This document shows, piece by piece, positions 26,390 through 34,773 of a DNA stretch of 64,000 nucleotides. Numbering within the stretch: the first letter of the stretch is position 1; each line of letters opens with the position of its first letter. Position numbers and translations under genes: made by a program. The stretch lies in assembly GCF_902459685.1 (NCBI RefSeq), contig NZ_CABPSF010000012.1, positions 1 to 64,000 of the forward strand, in the 5' to 3' direction. The notes beneath the pieces were generated by a model. That model was not told the origin of the DNA. It saw only the letters and a list, made by a program, of their open reading frames with translations, and did not search any database. This stretch comes from Pandoraea iniqua. GTDB lineage: Bacteria; Pseudomonadota; Gammaproteobacteria; Burkholderiales; Burkholderiaceae.

Positions 26390-26690
26390 GATGGCCGTCA
26401 TTCTTTCACATTCGATCCGGCGTACCGGGGGGATGTGGCGCGTTTTGCCATGCACGCCAAATATTTTTCCGTCAGGCAAACATCACGTGCCGTCGGGCAA
26501 AGGTCTCGTGCCGTCTGGCAATAGCGTCTCAGGTATGGTCAGCCGTCGGGTTCGCCGCAGCGATGACCGGCGTGCAGGCGATCGGGGGGTCGTTTGCCGT
26601 TGGCGCGCTGCTCAGTGCGAGCCCGGCCCCCCCGGGGGGGACCGGACGCCGGCTGCCCTGACGACACACTGACGATAGCCTGCCGAAACC
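26390..26690. other. Intergenic region between murA paralogue and kinase operon
   Basis: No gene is supported. The main structure is a run of seven C followed directly by seven G (26627-26640), which can fold as a 14-base GC palindrome with CCGG flanks. A phosphorylation-controlled promoter for the response regulator operon probably lies in the half near 26400-26500, where the bases are more AT-rich. Confidence 0.5.
26627..26640. repeat. C7G7 homopolymeric palindrome
   Basis: Seven cytosines immediately followed by seven guanines, flanked by CCGG-type bases. It may act as a transcription roadblock or terminator stem for the murA-like gene, or be a slippage-prone tract whose length varies. 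Confidence 0.6.
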
Positions 26691-27992
26691 TTATTCCGGC
26701 TCGGTCCACACGACGTTGGCGCCAACCGAGCACAGGTTCTCGACAAAGCGCGGATGCGCGCGTTTGATCGGCAGCGCATTCTTGATCGTCGACTGGCCGT
26801 CGATACTCGACGCCACCATCAGCAGCGCAATCGCCACCCGAATGATGTACGGGCTCTCGACCACCGCCGGCGATAGCGGAATGCCGCCAAACGTGATCAG
26901 GCGGTGCGGGTCGGACTGAAACACGTGCGCGCCGAACTTCGACAACTCCGTCGACCAGCCCATCGCGCCGTCGTAGACCTTGTTCCAGAACATGGCACTG
27001 CCTTCGGCCTTCACGCCCAGCGCGATGAAGATCGGCAGCAGGTCGACCGGGAAATACGGCCACGGCGCAGCTTCCACCTTCGTCAGAATGTTCTTCGTGA
27101 ACGGCGTCTGCACCTTGAGCGGACCCTGAGCCGTCGCGGTCGACCAGCCGTCGCGATGCTCCACCTTCACACCGAACTTAGCGAACGTGCGGTCGATCAG
27201 CGGGAACTGCTCCGGGGCGGTGTTCTTGACGGTGATCTCGCCGCCGGTAATCGCACCCAGCGCGAGGAAGGTGGTGATTTCGTGGAAGTCTTCCGAGAAG
27301 CGGAATTCACCGCCGCCGAAACTCGACACGCCTTCGATGGCTAGTTGCGAGGTGCCGACGCCTTCGATCGGCACACCCAGCATCTGCATGAAGCGGCAGA
27401 ATTCCTGCACGTGAGGCTCCGACGCCGCGTTGTTCAACTGCGAGCGCCCGTTGGCCGAGGCGGCGCACAGCACGAAGTTTTCCGTGGTGGTCACCGACGC
27501 ATAGTCGAGCCAGTGGTGAATCGCAGGGCGGGCGCTGTCGGCGTGGATGAGCAGCGAGCCTTCGGTGCGCTCGACGCGTCCGCCGAAGTGTCGCAGCACT
27601 TCGATGTGCGGATCGATTTCGCGCACACCCAGCGTGCAGCCCTTGATGTTGTCTTCGATGCGTGCGACGCCAAAACGCGCGAGCAGCGGCGGCACCAGCA
27701 TGATCGACGAGCGCATCTCTTCCGGCAGATGGTCGGTGCGCGGGTCGAACTTCGTGTTCAGGTGATGCACGTCGAGCGTACCGGCGTCGAAGTCGACGCT
27801 GACATCGCTGCCAAGCTGGCGAAAGATGTCGAGGATCTTGCGAACGTCGGTGATCTCGGGCACGCCGATGAGGCGCACCGGCTTGTCGGTGAGCAGCGTG
27901 GCGCACAGCACCGGCAGGACGGCATTCTTGTTGGCGGAGGGCGTGATGCGGCCGCGCAGGGGCTGGCCGCCGTGGACTACCAGATGGGACAT
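26691..27992 (-). CDS. murA: Divergent UDP-GlcNAc 1-carboxyvinyltransferase (MurA paralogue)
   Basis: MurA transfers enolpyruvate from PEP to UDP-GlcNAc, the first committed step of peptidoglycan synthesis. At 433 residues it has the EPSP-synthase fold. The catalytic set is retained: Lys22-Asn23 (SANKNAVLP), Cys119 in the mobile loop (KGCTLGVREID), Arg124, Asp317 (FPVDL) and Arg411. Surrounding sequence departs clearly from canonical MurA, for example SVTTTENFVLCAAS and APWPYFPVD, and the loop lacks the PGGC form. The usual Burkholderiaceae murA sits beside his genes, so this copy is probably a second one. Fosfomycin sensitivity is expected from Cys119. The ATG at 27992 has GAAGGAAG upstream. 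Whether it acts on UDP-GlcNAc or a related sugar is uncertain. Confidence 0.8.
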   Translation of the reverse strand: MSHLVVHGGQPLRGRITPSANKNAVLPVLCATLLTDKPVRLIGVPEITDVRKILDIFRQLGSDVSVDFDAGTLDVHHLNTKFDPRTDHLPEEMRSSIMLVPPLLARFGVARIEDNIKGCTLGVREIDPHIEVLRHFGGRVERTEGSLLIHADSARPAIHHWLDYASVTTTENFVLCAASANGRSQLNNAASEPHVQEFCRFMQMLGVPIEGVGTSQLAIEGVSSFGGGEFRFSEDFHEITTFLALGAITGGEITVKNTAPEQFPLIDRTFAKFGVKVEHRDGWSTATAQGPLKVQTPFTKNILTKVEAAPWPYFPVDLLPIFIALGVKAEGSAMFWNKVYDGAMGWSTELSKFGAHVFQSDPHRLITFGGIPLSPAVVESPYIIRVAIALLMVASSIDGQSTIKNALPIKRAHPRFVENLCSVGANVVWTEPE

Positions 27993-28028
27993 GGGCTTCC
28001 TTCGGGCTTCTTGCGTCAAGCGGGGTGG

Positions 28029-28060
28029 TCCGTGAATCCGTGAATCTGTGGATCCGTGAA
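28029..28060. repeat. Four 8-bp tandem repeats upstream of murA paralogue
   Basis: TCCGTGAA, TCCGTGAA, TCTGTGGA, TCCGTGAA follow one another without gaps, 37-68 bases before the murA-like start, in its probable promoter region. Confidence 0.65.
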
Positions 28061-28244
28061 TCGGGGGCTCGGGTTGAGGCGAAATATACCCCGATTGCGC
28101 CGGGTGTGCGACGTGACCCGTGTGCCGTGGTGGGATTGTTGCGCCTTGCTTGACGGGCGTCAGCGGGCCGTGAGACAGGCATCGACACGCTAACGGACCG
28201 CCGCCGGGCAGTCAGCAGAGCGCGCCGGTGCCGGATATGGTCGC

Positions 28245-29000
28245 TCAGCGCACGGCGGCGTTGGCGAAGGCCTCGGCAAAGATGGCGTGGAAATCGGGGG
28301 TCTCTGCGGCCGCGGCCCGGGTGAGCACGCGCGCTTCCAGTTCGTCCAGATGGGCGGTCGCCAATGCCACTGCCGCCTGCGTTTCGCCCGCGCGCAGACG
28401 TGCCACCAGTTGCGCATGCTCGGTCGGCGCGCAATGGATGAATTCCGCCGGATCGAACAACGCCTTGTAGAGCTCGGTTTTCGCGACCAGTTGACGGGCG
28501 AAGGCTTCCAGCTCGGCGCTGTTGGCCGTGTCGATCAACTTCAGATGGAATTCGCCCGCGAGCCGGATCGAACGCTCGTGCGTGCCCTGCGCATGCGCGT
28601 CGGCCTCCTCGGCCACGTGCGCGTCGAGCTGCGCGAGCTGCGCCGTGCTCAATTGACCGCAAACACTCGTGATCACGCCGGTTTCCAGCACGCGCCGGGC
28701 GCGGTAGGTCTGGCGGATGTCGTCAAGCGAGGGTTGCGGCACAAAGGCGCCGCGATTGGGTTCGAGCACCAGTTTGCCTTCGAAACCCAGCCGGGCGAGC
28801 ACCTTGCGCACCGCCCCGCGCGTGCAGTCGAACGCCTGCGCGAGGTTGCGCTCACGCAGCGGCATGCCCGGGCGCAGCTTGCCCGAGAGCAAGGCCTGCG
28901 AGATGGCGGCATACACCCGTGCCTCGATTTGCTGCCCCGCGCTCCCGGCGCTGAGGGAATCTTCTGCCGGTGCCTCGTGGGCCTCTGCGGTGCGGCTCAA
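28245..29000 (-). CDS. GntR-family regulator (FCD type)
   Basis: Winged helix at about 20-85 (IEARVYAAISQALLSGKLRPGMPLRERNLAQAFDCTRGAVRKVLARLGFEGKL) and FCD effector domain at about 95-230 with an all-helical pattern and metal-type residues (EFHLKLIDTANS, H in PTEHAQLVARLRAGE). The start needs judgement: an ATG at 29015 has no ribosome site, but its next codons read AGGAGG, and six bases beyond is a TTG at 29000. An ideal Shine-Dalgarno six bases before TTG favours 29000. It is divergent from the DUF3311/symporter operon, with an 18-bp perfect palindrome between, so it very probably represses that operon. Confidence 0.85.
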   Translation of the reverse strand: MSRTAEAHEAPAEDSLSAGSAGQQIEARVYAAISQALLSGKLRPGMPLRERNLAQAFDCTRGAVRKVLARLGFEGKLVLEPNRGAFVPQPSLDDIRQTYRARRVLETGVITSVCGQLSTAQLAQLDAHVAEEADAHAQGTHERSIRLAGEFHLKLIDTANSAELEAFARQLVAKTELYKALFDPAEFIHCAPTEHAQLVARLRAGETQAAVALATAHLDELEARVLTRAAAAETPDFHAIFAEAFANAAVR

Positions 29001-29342
29001 ACCAACCCTCCTCATGAATCGAAATGCGAACCGGCGAACCGGCGAACCCGGCCGTGGACCCGGCAGCGGGTTCAACGGCGAACCGCCTGCAAATTCGCCG
29101 CGGCCCTGTGCCAGCAAAGCCCCGGCAGACGTGTCTGTGGGGCGCATTGTACCCGTCGCCTCCATTCGCTTGTTCGTCTGCGGAAAACCCTCGGTTTGAC
29201 GCCTGTCACACCCGCGACCTTGCATTTTGGCATCGCACTGCCGATAATGGTCAACAAAAATGGTTAACCATTTTATGGCTAAAACCACCGGGCCGCACGA
29301 CAGCGGCCATCCCCCTTGGATTTGTTTGGGTCTGGAGACGTC
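29001..29342. other. Divergent control region for GntR gene and transporter operon
   Basis: This region contains the start of the regulator gene, possible promoters and a single strong palindrome at 29257-29274. Open frames run through it but show no family features. Confidence 0.5.
29257..29274. promoter_or_regulatory. 18-bp perfect palindrome, GntR operator candidate
   Basis: AAAATGGTTAACCATTTT is symmetric over all 18 bases. The TGGTTAACCA core fits FadR/GntR operators (TGGTN2ACCA type). It lies 69 bases upstream of the DUF3311 start, where bound repressor would cover the promoter. Confidence 0.75.
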
Positions 29343-29597
29343 ATGAAACTCGTACATTGTCTGGCCGCGCTGCCTGTCGCGGCCTTCTACAGCGGCGGCT
29401 GGCTCGCCGAGCATGTGGGCACACGGCTCGCCGGGCTGCCGTTCCTGATGACATGGAACATCGTCTGGCTGTTGCTCACCTCGGTCGTCATGGTGGTGAT
29501 GTTCCGCTTTGACGGTTCGCGTGAGGCCGCTGCGGCCGACCGTGCCAGCGCGGCGTCCGCCGCCAAGGGCCAGAAGGCCCCGGGAGCCGCGTCATGA
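29343..29597 (+). CDS. DUF3311 small membrane protein, symporter partner
   Basis: This 84-residue protein has two hydrophobic helices (LVHCLAALPVAAFYSGGWLAEHV and TWNIVWLLLTSVVMVVMF) and a charged Ala-rich tail. DUF3311 proteins are typically encoded directly before a sodium:solute symporter, much as YhdT precedes PanF and YjcH precedes ActP. The ATG at 29343 has a GGAG ribosome site; the stop overlaps the symporter start by four bases (ATGA). It probably assists assembly or function of the symporter; the mechanism is unknown. Confidence 0.82.
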   Translation: MKLVHCLAALPVAAFYSGGWLAEHVGTRLAGLPFLMTWNIVWLLLTSVVMVVMFRFDGSREAAAADRASAASAAKGQKAPGAAS

Positions 29598-31069
29598 ATG
29601 CCGCACTGACCGTGATTGCGGCGTTTCTCGCCTTTGCATTGTTCATCGGCCTGCGCGCACGCCGCGGCCGCAAGATGAGTCTGGAGCAATGGGCCGTGGG
29701 CGGACGTGGCTTCGGCACGCTGCTGGTGTTCCTGTTGATGGCCGGCGAGGCCTTCTCGACGTTCACGTTTCTGGGCGCGAGCGGTTGGGCCTATAGCAAG
29801 GGGCCGCCCGCGTTCTACATCCTCGCGTACGGGGCGCTCGCTTACCTGCTCGGCTACTGGATGCTGCCGGCGGCATGGCGTCACGCCACACGTCACAACT
29901 GCGTGTCGTTCTCGGACTTCTTCGCCACGGCGTACCGCTCGCGGGCGCTGGGCGTGGTGGTGTCGCTGGTCGCCGTGCTGGGCATGAGCGCGTTGCTGAT
30001 CATTCAGTTGCGCGGGCTTGGCATCATCGTGTCCGAAGCGTCGTACGGCACGATTACGCCGACGGTCGCGATCTGGTGCGGTGCCATCGCGATGGTGCTC
30101 TACATCACGGTGTCGGGCATTCACGGGTCGGCGAGCATTGCGATTTACAAGGACATCCTGATTCTCGTGATCGCGGTGTTCCTCGGCATCTATCTGCCGT
30201 TGCACTACTTCGGCGGGTTCGGCGAAATGTTCGACCGTATCGAAGCGGCGCGTCCGGGCTTCCTGCAAATGCCGACGAGCGGTCTCACGCTGTCTTGGTA
30301 CAACTCGACGATTCTGCTGACCTCGCTGGGCTATTACCTGTATCCGTACGTTTTCACGTCGGTGTATGCGGCGAAGAGCGAGACGGCCGTGCGTAAGAAC
30401 ACGATCCTGATGCCGCTGTATCAGATGGTCATCGCGTTCATGTTCTTTGTGGGCTTTGCGGCGATTCTGCAAGTGCCGGGGCTCACCGGTGCCGATTCGG
30501 ATCTGGCGTTGCTGCGCATCGTGAAGCAGACGTTCTCGCCGTGGTTCGTCGGCGTGATCGGTGGCGTCGGGGTGTTGACCGCGCTGGTGCCGGGTTCGAT
30601 GATTCTGCTCAATGCGTCGACGCTGCTCGCCAAGAACGTCTATCGCGACGGCTTTGCGCCGCACGCCAGCGACGTTTTTGTCGCCAAGCTCGCCAAGCGC
30701 GTGTTGCCGGTCTTCGGGCTGGTTGCGGTGTTCTTCGTATTGCGCGGCGGTGCGACGTTCGTCGCGCTGGCGCTGTTCGCCTCGAGCCTGCTCACGCAGT
30801 TGTTCCCGTCGTTCGTGGCCAGTCTGTTGCCGCGTCCGTTCGGCAACAAGTACGGCGCGTTTGCCGGTATCGGGGCGGGTGCCGTGGTGCTGGCGCTGGC
30901 CGTGACGCTCGACGTCAATTTGCATACGTTGCTGCCGGGCGCACCGGATACGGTGGCATCGATCAACATGGGGCTCGTCGCACTGGCCGTGAACGCGGTA
31001 ACGTTCGTGATCGTCAGCGTGTTGACGCGGGCTCGCAATGTGGCGCCGGGACTGGCGCAGGGAACTTGA
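29594..31069 (+). CDS. Sodium:solute symporter (SSS family)
   Basis: This 491-residue protein has about 13 membrane helices. Family traits are the N-terminal SLEQWAVGGRGFGTLLVFLLMAGEAFSTFTFLGASGWAYSKG block, the YNSTILLTSLGYYLYPYVFTSVYAAKSE core, and GSMILLNASTLLAKNVYRD. It resembles permeases for small carboxylates (pantothenate, acetate, lactate types). It is translationally coupled to the DUF3311 gene and followed within four bases by an amidohydrolase gene. It probably imports the substrate of that enzyme, but no specific ligand can be read. Confidence 0.88.
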   Translation: MNAALTVIAAFLAFALFIGLRARRGRKMSLEQWAVGGRGFGTLLVFLLMAGEAFSTFTFLGASGWAYSKGPPAFYILAYGALAYLLGYWMLPAAWRHATRHNCVSFSDFFATAYRSRALGVVVSLVAVLGMSALLIIQLRGLGIIVSEASYGTITPTVAIWCGAIAMVLYITVSGIHGSASIAIYKDILILVIAVFLGIYLPLHYFGGFGEMFDRIEAARPGFLQMPTSGLTLSWYNSTILLTSLGYYLYPYVFTSVYAAKSETAVRKNTILMPLYQMVIAFMFFVGFAAILQVPGLTGADSDLALLRIVKQTFSPWFVGVIGGVGVLTALVPGSMILLNASTLLAKNVYRDGFAPHASDVFVAKLAKRVLPVFGLVAVFFVLRGGATFVALALFASSLLTQLFPSFVASLLPRPFGNKYGAFAGIGAGAVVLALAVTLDVNLHTLLPGAPDTVASINMGLVALAVNAVTFVIVSVLTRARNVAPGLAQGT

Positions 31070-31072
31070 TTC

Positions 31073-32302
31073 ATGACAGCACTGGAAACTCTGGAAATTC
31101 GCAATGCCCGCGCACTCGACGGGTCGCCCGTCGCCGTGCGCATCGAACGCACGGTCGACGGCCGGGCGACGATTGCCGCCATCGGGGCGTCGTTGCCTGA
31201 TGCACCCGCCGCACCCGCTGCGGCCGGCGGTATCGAGTCGATCAATGCGCAGGGCGCGCTGCTGATGCCCGGTCTGGTGGAAGCGCACACGCATCTGGAC
31301 AAGACGGCGTGGGGCATGCCGTGGTACGTGAACGAATGCGGTTCACGCCTGATCGATCGCATCGACAACGAGCGGTCGTGGCGTGCGAGCAGCGGCCATG
31401 ATGCCGGTACCGCCTCGCTCGCGCTCGGCCGTGCGTTTCTGGCGGCCGGCACGACGCGTTTGCGCACCCACGTCGACATCGATACCGACGCCGGTCTGCG
31501 CCATCTCGACGGCGTGCTCGCCACGCGCGAGACGCTGGCCGACACGCTCGACATGCAGATCGTGGCGTTTCCGCAATCGGGCGTGCTCGACCGCGAAGGC
31601 ACCGTCGCGCTGCTCGACGAATCGCTCGCGCGCGGTGCCGACGTGCTGGGTTGGCTCGACCCGTGCGCCATCGACCGCGACCCGGCGAAGTCGCTCGACG
31701 CGATGTTCGCACTGGCCGACAAGCATGGCTGTCCCGTCGACATTCATTTGCATGAGCCGGGCGAGATGGGCGTGTTCTCGTTCGAACTGATGCTGGAGCG
31801 CATTGCGGCACTGGGCATGCAAGGCAAGGTCGTCGTCTCGCACGCGTTTTGTCTGGGGGAACTTGACGCCGCACGTGCCGACGCGCTGCTCGCACGCTTG
31901 GCCGACGCCGGCGTGTCGCTCATCACGACGGCACCGCCATCACGCGTGGTGCCGCCGCTCATGGCGTGCCGGCGTGCCGGTGTGCCGCTCGCGGGCGGTA
32001 ACGACGGCATTCGCGATACGTGGACGCCCTACGGTTCGCCCGACATGCTGGAGCGCGCCATGATGATCGGCCTGCGCTACAACCTGCGTCGCGACGACGA
32101 GCTCGACATCGCGCTCGACTGCGTGACGCATCAGGGCGCGCGAGTGTGCGGCTTTGAGGACTACGGCTTGCAGGTGGGCGCTCGCGCCGATCTGGTGCTG
32201 GTGGATGCCTTGAACGCCGCGCAGGCCATCGTCACGCGTGCGCCGCGTCGCTGGGTAGTGGCGAACGGACGCGTCGTTGTGCGCGAGGGCGTGGCCGTAT
32301 GA
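31073..32302 (+). CDS. Cytosine-deaminase-like amidohydrolase
   Basis: This metal-dependent TIM-barrel amidohydrolase has 409 residues. Compared with CodA from memory, the metal ligands are His72 and His74 (EAHTHLDK), His225 (DIHLHE) and Asp311 (GGND), with His257 (VSHAFC) and the proton shuttle Glu228 retained, plus Gln168 (FPQSG) at the ring-contact position. The family includes cytosine, isoguanine and AtzC-type (N-isopropylammelide) enzymes, so the substrate is probably a nitrogen heterocycle or cyclic amide; which one is unknown. It lies four bases after the symporter stop and overlaps the CynX-like gene (ATGA), so it belongs to one operon. Confidence 0.85.
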   Translation: MTALETLEIRNARALDGSPVAVRIERTVDGRATIAAIGASLPDAPAAPAAAGGIESINAQGALLMPGLVEAHTHLDKTAWGMPWYVNECGSRLIDRIDNERSWRASSGHDAGTASLALGRAFLAAGTTRLRTHVDIDTDAGLRHLDGVLATRETLADTLDMQIVAFPQSGVLDREGTVALLDESLARGADVLGWLDPCAIDRDPAKSLDAMFALADKHGCPVDIHLHEPGEMGVFSFELMLERIAALGMQGKVVVSHAFCLGELDAARADALLARLADAGVSLITTAPPSRVVPPLMACRRAGVPLAGGNDGIRDTWTPYGSPDMLERAMMIGLRYNLRRDDELDIALDCVTHQGARVCGFEDYGLQVGARADLVLVDALNAAQAIVTRAPRRWVVANGRVVVREGVAV

Positions 32303-33498
32303 CGCTTTGGCTTGCGATTGTCGCGGTCGGCCTGACGCTGCGCCCGACACTCACGTCCATCAGCCCGTTGCTGCCGCAGATTCGCGAAGCCACGGGCATG
32401 GGTTTTCCGGTGGCGGCGTTGCTCACGTCGCTGCCCGTACTCGCCATGGGCGCGGGCGCCTTCGCCGCCAGCAGCCTGACGCGGCGGCTGGGCGAACGGC
32501 GCGGTGTACTGCTTGGACTGGCGGCGCTCGCACTGGCGTGTGGCGTGCGATTCGTTGCCGACGATACGGTGCTCATGCTGGCGACGGCGCTCGCGTCGGG
32601 CATCGGCATCGCCATCATTCAGGCGTTGCTGCCCGGTGTCGTGAAAGCGAACTACAGCGCCGCGCGCATGACCGCGATGATGGGGATTTATTCGGCGGCG
32701 CTCATGGGCGGCGGCGGGCTGGGCGCGGCGGCGAGTCCGTGGGCATCGTCGTTGGCCGACGACTGGCGTGTTGGGCTGGGCATGTGGCTCGCTGTCGTCG
32801 GCGCCGCTGCGCTGGCATGGTGGCGCGCACCGCTCGGCGTTCAGGCGGTGTCAGGGGCCGCCGTTTCGGAAGTGCCGGCGCCGCGTGCGCCTTCCATGCT
32901 CGATCTGCTGCGCAAGCATCGGGCTTGGACGCTGGCGATTTACTTCGGACTGATCAACTGCACTTACACGACGATGGTCGCGTGGCTGCCGCCGTTCTAT
33001 CAGCAGGCGGGCATGAGTGCGACGCAAAGCGGTGCGCTGCTCGCCGGGCTGACGGCCTGTCAGGTGGTCGCGGCGCTGGCGTTGCCGTGGTTCGCGCGGC
33101 GCAATGTCGACCGTCGGCGGTGGCTCACGCTGGCGCTGGTGGCGACGCTTGCCGGGCTGGTCGGTCTGGTGTTCGCGCCTGAAGCAGCGCCGTGGCTCTG
33201 GATCGGTGCTATCGGTTTCGGACTGGGCGGCACGTTCTCGCTCGGTCTCGTGCTCGCGCTCGATCATCACGCGCATCCGCGTCACGCTGCCGCGCTCGCG
33301 GCGTTCATGCAAGGGGTGGGCTTCTGCATTGCGGCACTGGCCCCGTTCGCCGCTGGCGCGGTGCGCGCCATGACCGGTGGCTTCACGCCGGCGTGGGTCG
33401 CACTTGTCGGTGTGAACATCGCTCTCGTTGCGATGACATGGCGCTTCGATCCGGAAGGCTATGCGTCGGCGCTCGGCCGGCGATTCTCCCTACCGTGA
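32299..33498 (+). CDS. CynX/NimT-type MFS transporter
   Basis: This protein has 399 residues and 12 predicted helices. The N-terminus LRPTLTSISPLLPQIREATG and the SSLTRRLGERRGVLLG motif A resemble the CynX/NimT group (cyanate and 2-nitroimidazole transporters). The ATG overlaps the amidohydrolase stop by four bases. This gives the operon a second transporter; it may export a product or end metabolite. Substrate unknown. Confidence 0.85.
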   Translation: MTLWLAIVAVGLTLRPTLTSISPLLPQIREATGMGFPVAALLTSLPVLAMGAGAFAASSLTRRLGERRGVLLGLAALALACGVRFVADDTVLMLATALASGIGIAIIQALLPGVVKANYSAARMTAMMGIYSAALMGGGGLGAAASPWASSLADDWRVGLGMWLAVVGAAALAWWRAPLGVQAVSGAAVSEVPAPRAPSMLDLLRKHRAWTLAIYFGLINCTYTTMVAWLPPFYQQAGMSATQSGALLAGLTACQVVAALALPWFARRNVDRRRWLTLALVATLAGLVGLVFAPEAAPWLWIGAIGFGLGGTFSLGLVLALDHHAHPRHAAALAAFMQGVGFCIAALAPFAAGAVRAMTGGFTPAWVALVGVNIALVAMTWRFDPEGYASALGRRFSLP

Positions 33499-33731
33499 TT
33501 CCGGTCATCCTGTGCGCCCCGTTGCCGCACGGGGTGGCACACGAAGTCGTGCAGCCCGCAAGCGGCACGCCTCGCACGCGTTGCGCACGCGAGACATGCA
33601 TCCGACACGCAAAAATCATGCGAGCCCCGCCGCAATTCACGCTAAGATGGCCCATCGTGTGATGCCGCAGCAGGACTTCGGCGCGAGACCGGTGTCCTGA
33701 CTTTGCACTTCCAGAAATCAGGGGAGAACGG

Positions 33732-34766
33732 ATGCTCGGAATGGCGCGCTGGACAGTGGGACGACCGCTCGGGACGATGCTCGGCGCGCTCGCCTTGTTC
33801 GGCGTCTGCGCACTGAGCACCGCCGTTCTGTTTCCCTCGACCGCCACGGCCGCCGATACCTCAATCGTCGGCAAGCTTTTCCCGAAAGCAGCCTCCGCGC
33901 CTTCTGCGGCTTCGTCTCCTTCCGCCGCTTCTTCAGCTTCCGCCGCAAGTTCCGCTACCGCTACGCCTTCGTCGGCCGCCACCGGCACCGATCAACGCGT
34001 ATTGCGCAGCGATGGCGCGAATGTCATGTTGCATGTCTTCCGTCCCAGCGTGGCGTGCAACGGACTCGCCGTGCTGAGTCCCGGCGCGGGCGACGACCGT
34101 GACGCGCTGGCGTGGCTTGGCCGCGCACTCTCGCAATACGGCTGGCTCGCCATCACCATGGCGCATAAGGAAGACAACGGCCGCGACGCGTTGCGTGATC
34201 GCGTGCGAAGCGGCGGCATGCGCGACGGTTCGCTGGCGCTTCCTACGGATCCCGAAGTGTATGACGACCGTCTCGAAGACACGGGCGCCGCACTGCGCTG
34301 GGGACGCTCCCAATGCCGCACCGGCCCCAGCGTTTTCTTCGGGCACGCGGCCGGGGCCGCGACGGTGATGTTCGAGGCCGGCGCAAAGAACAAACTCGGG
34401 CTCGACAGCGACGACCGTTTCGACGGCTACGTGGTGCTCTCGCCGCAAGGGCCCGGGCCGATCTTTCCGGCCGGGGCATGGCATGACATCCGCAAGCCCA
34501 TGCTGCTGGTCACGGGCACGCGCGACGCGCCGCTTGACGGCAAGTGGCAGGAGCGCACCACGCCTTATGCCGATCTGCCGCCGGGCTGCCACTGGCTTGC
34601 CGTGGTCGACGGTGCCACGCACTACAACTTTGCGGGCTTCGGCTACGGACATCCCGACATCGAGGCGAAGGTACTGCCGCTAATCGAGCGCTTTCTCGAC
34701 AACCTGCGCGCGCACCGATGCGCGGTGCCGACACCGGCGGCGGGCGTGAAGCTCGACACAAAGTAG
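33732..34766 (+). CDS. Exported alpha/beta-hydrolase-fold protein lacking the nucleophile
   Basis: This protein has 344 residues: an N-terminal signal peptide (GTMLGALALFGVCALSTAVLFPSTATA), a Ser/Ala low-complexity linker (about 50-88), then an alpha/beta-hydrolase domain (about 90-330). The fold shows in LSPGAGDDRDALAWLGRALSQYGW, the acid Asp in GTRDAPLDG and the His in GATHYNFAGFG. At the nucleophile elbow the sequence is G-H-A-A-G with Ala206 (GCG, 34347-34349) where GxSxG is expected; a single T-to-G change from TCG would explain it. It is therefore either catalytically dead or a binding protein. It lies seven bases upstream of a MATE pump gene, probably in one operon. Confidence 0.82.
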   Translation: MLGMARWTVGRPLGTMLGALALFGVCALSTAVLFPSTATAADTSIVGKLFPKAASAPSAASSPSAASSASAASSATATPSSAATGTDQRVLRSDGANVMLHVFRPSVACNGLAVLSPGAGDDRDALAWLGRALSQYGWLAITMAHKEDNGRDALRDRVRSGGMRDGSLALPTDPEVYDDRLEDTGAALRWGRSQCRTGPSVFFGHAAGAATVMFEAGAKNKLGLDSDDRFDGYVVLSPQGPGPIFPAGAWHDIRKPMLLVTGTRDAPLDGKWQERTTPYADLPPGCHWLAVVDGATHYNFAGFGYGHPDIEAKVLPLIERFLDNLRAHRCAVPTPAAGVKLDTK

Positions 34767-34773
34767 GGCACCC

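Noticed and set aside
29387-31294. Minus-strand open frame of 635 codons antisense to the symporter
   Set aside because: The product is rich in Arg, Gln, Glu and His with no family features. The plus-strand symporter is well supported.
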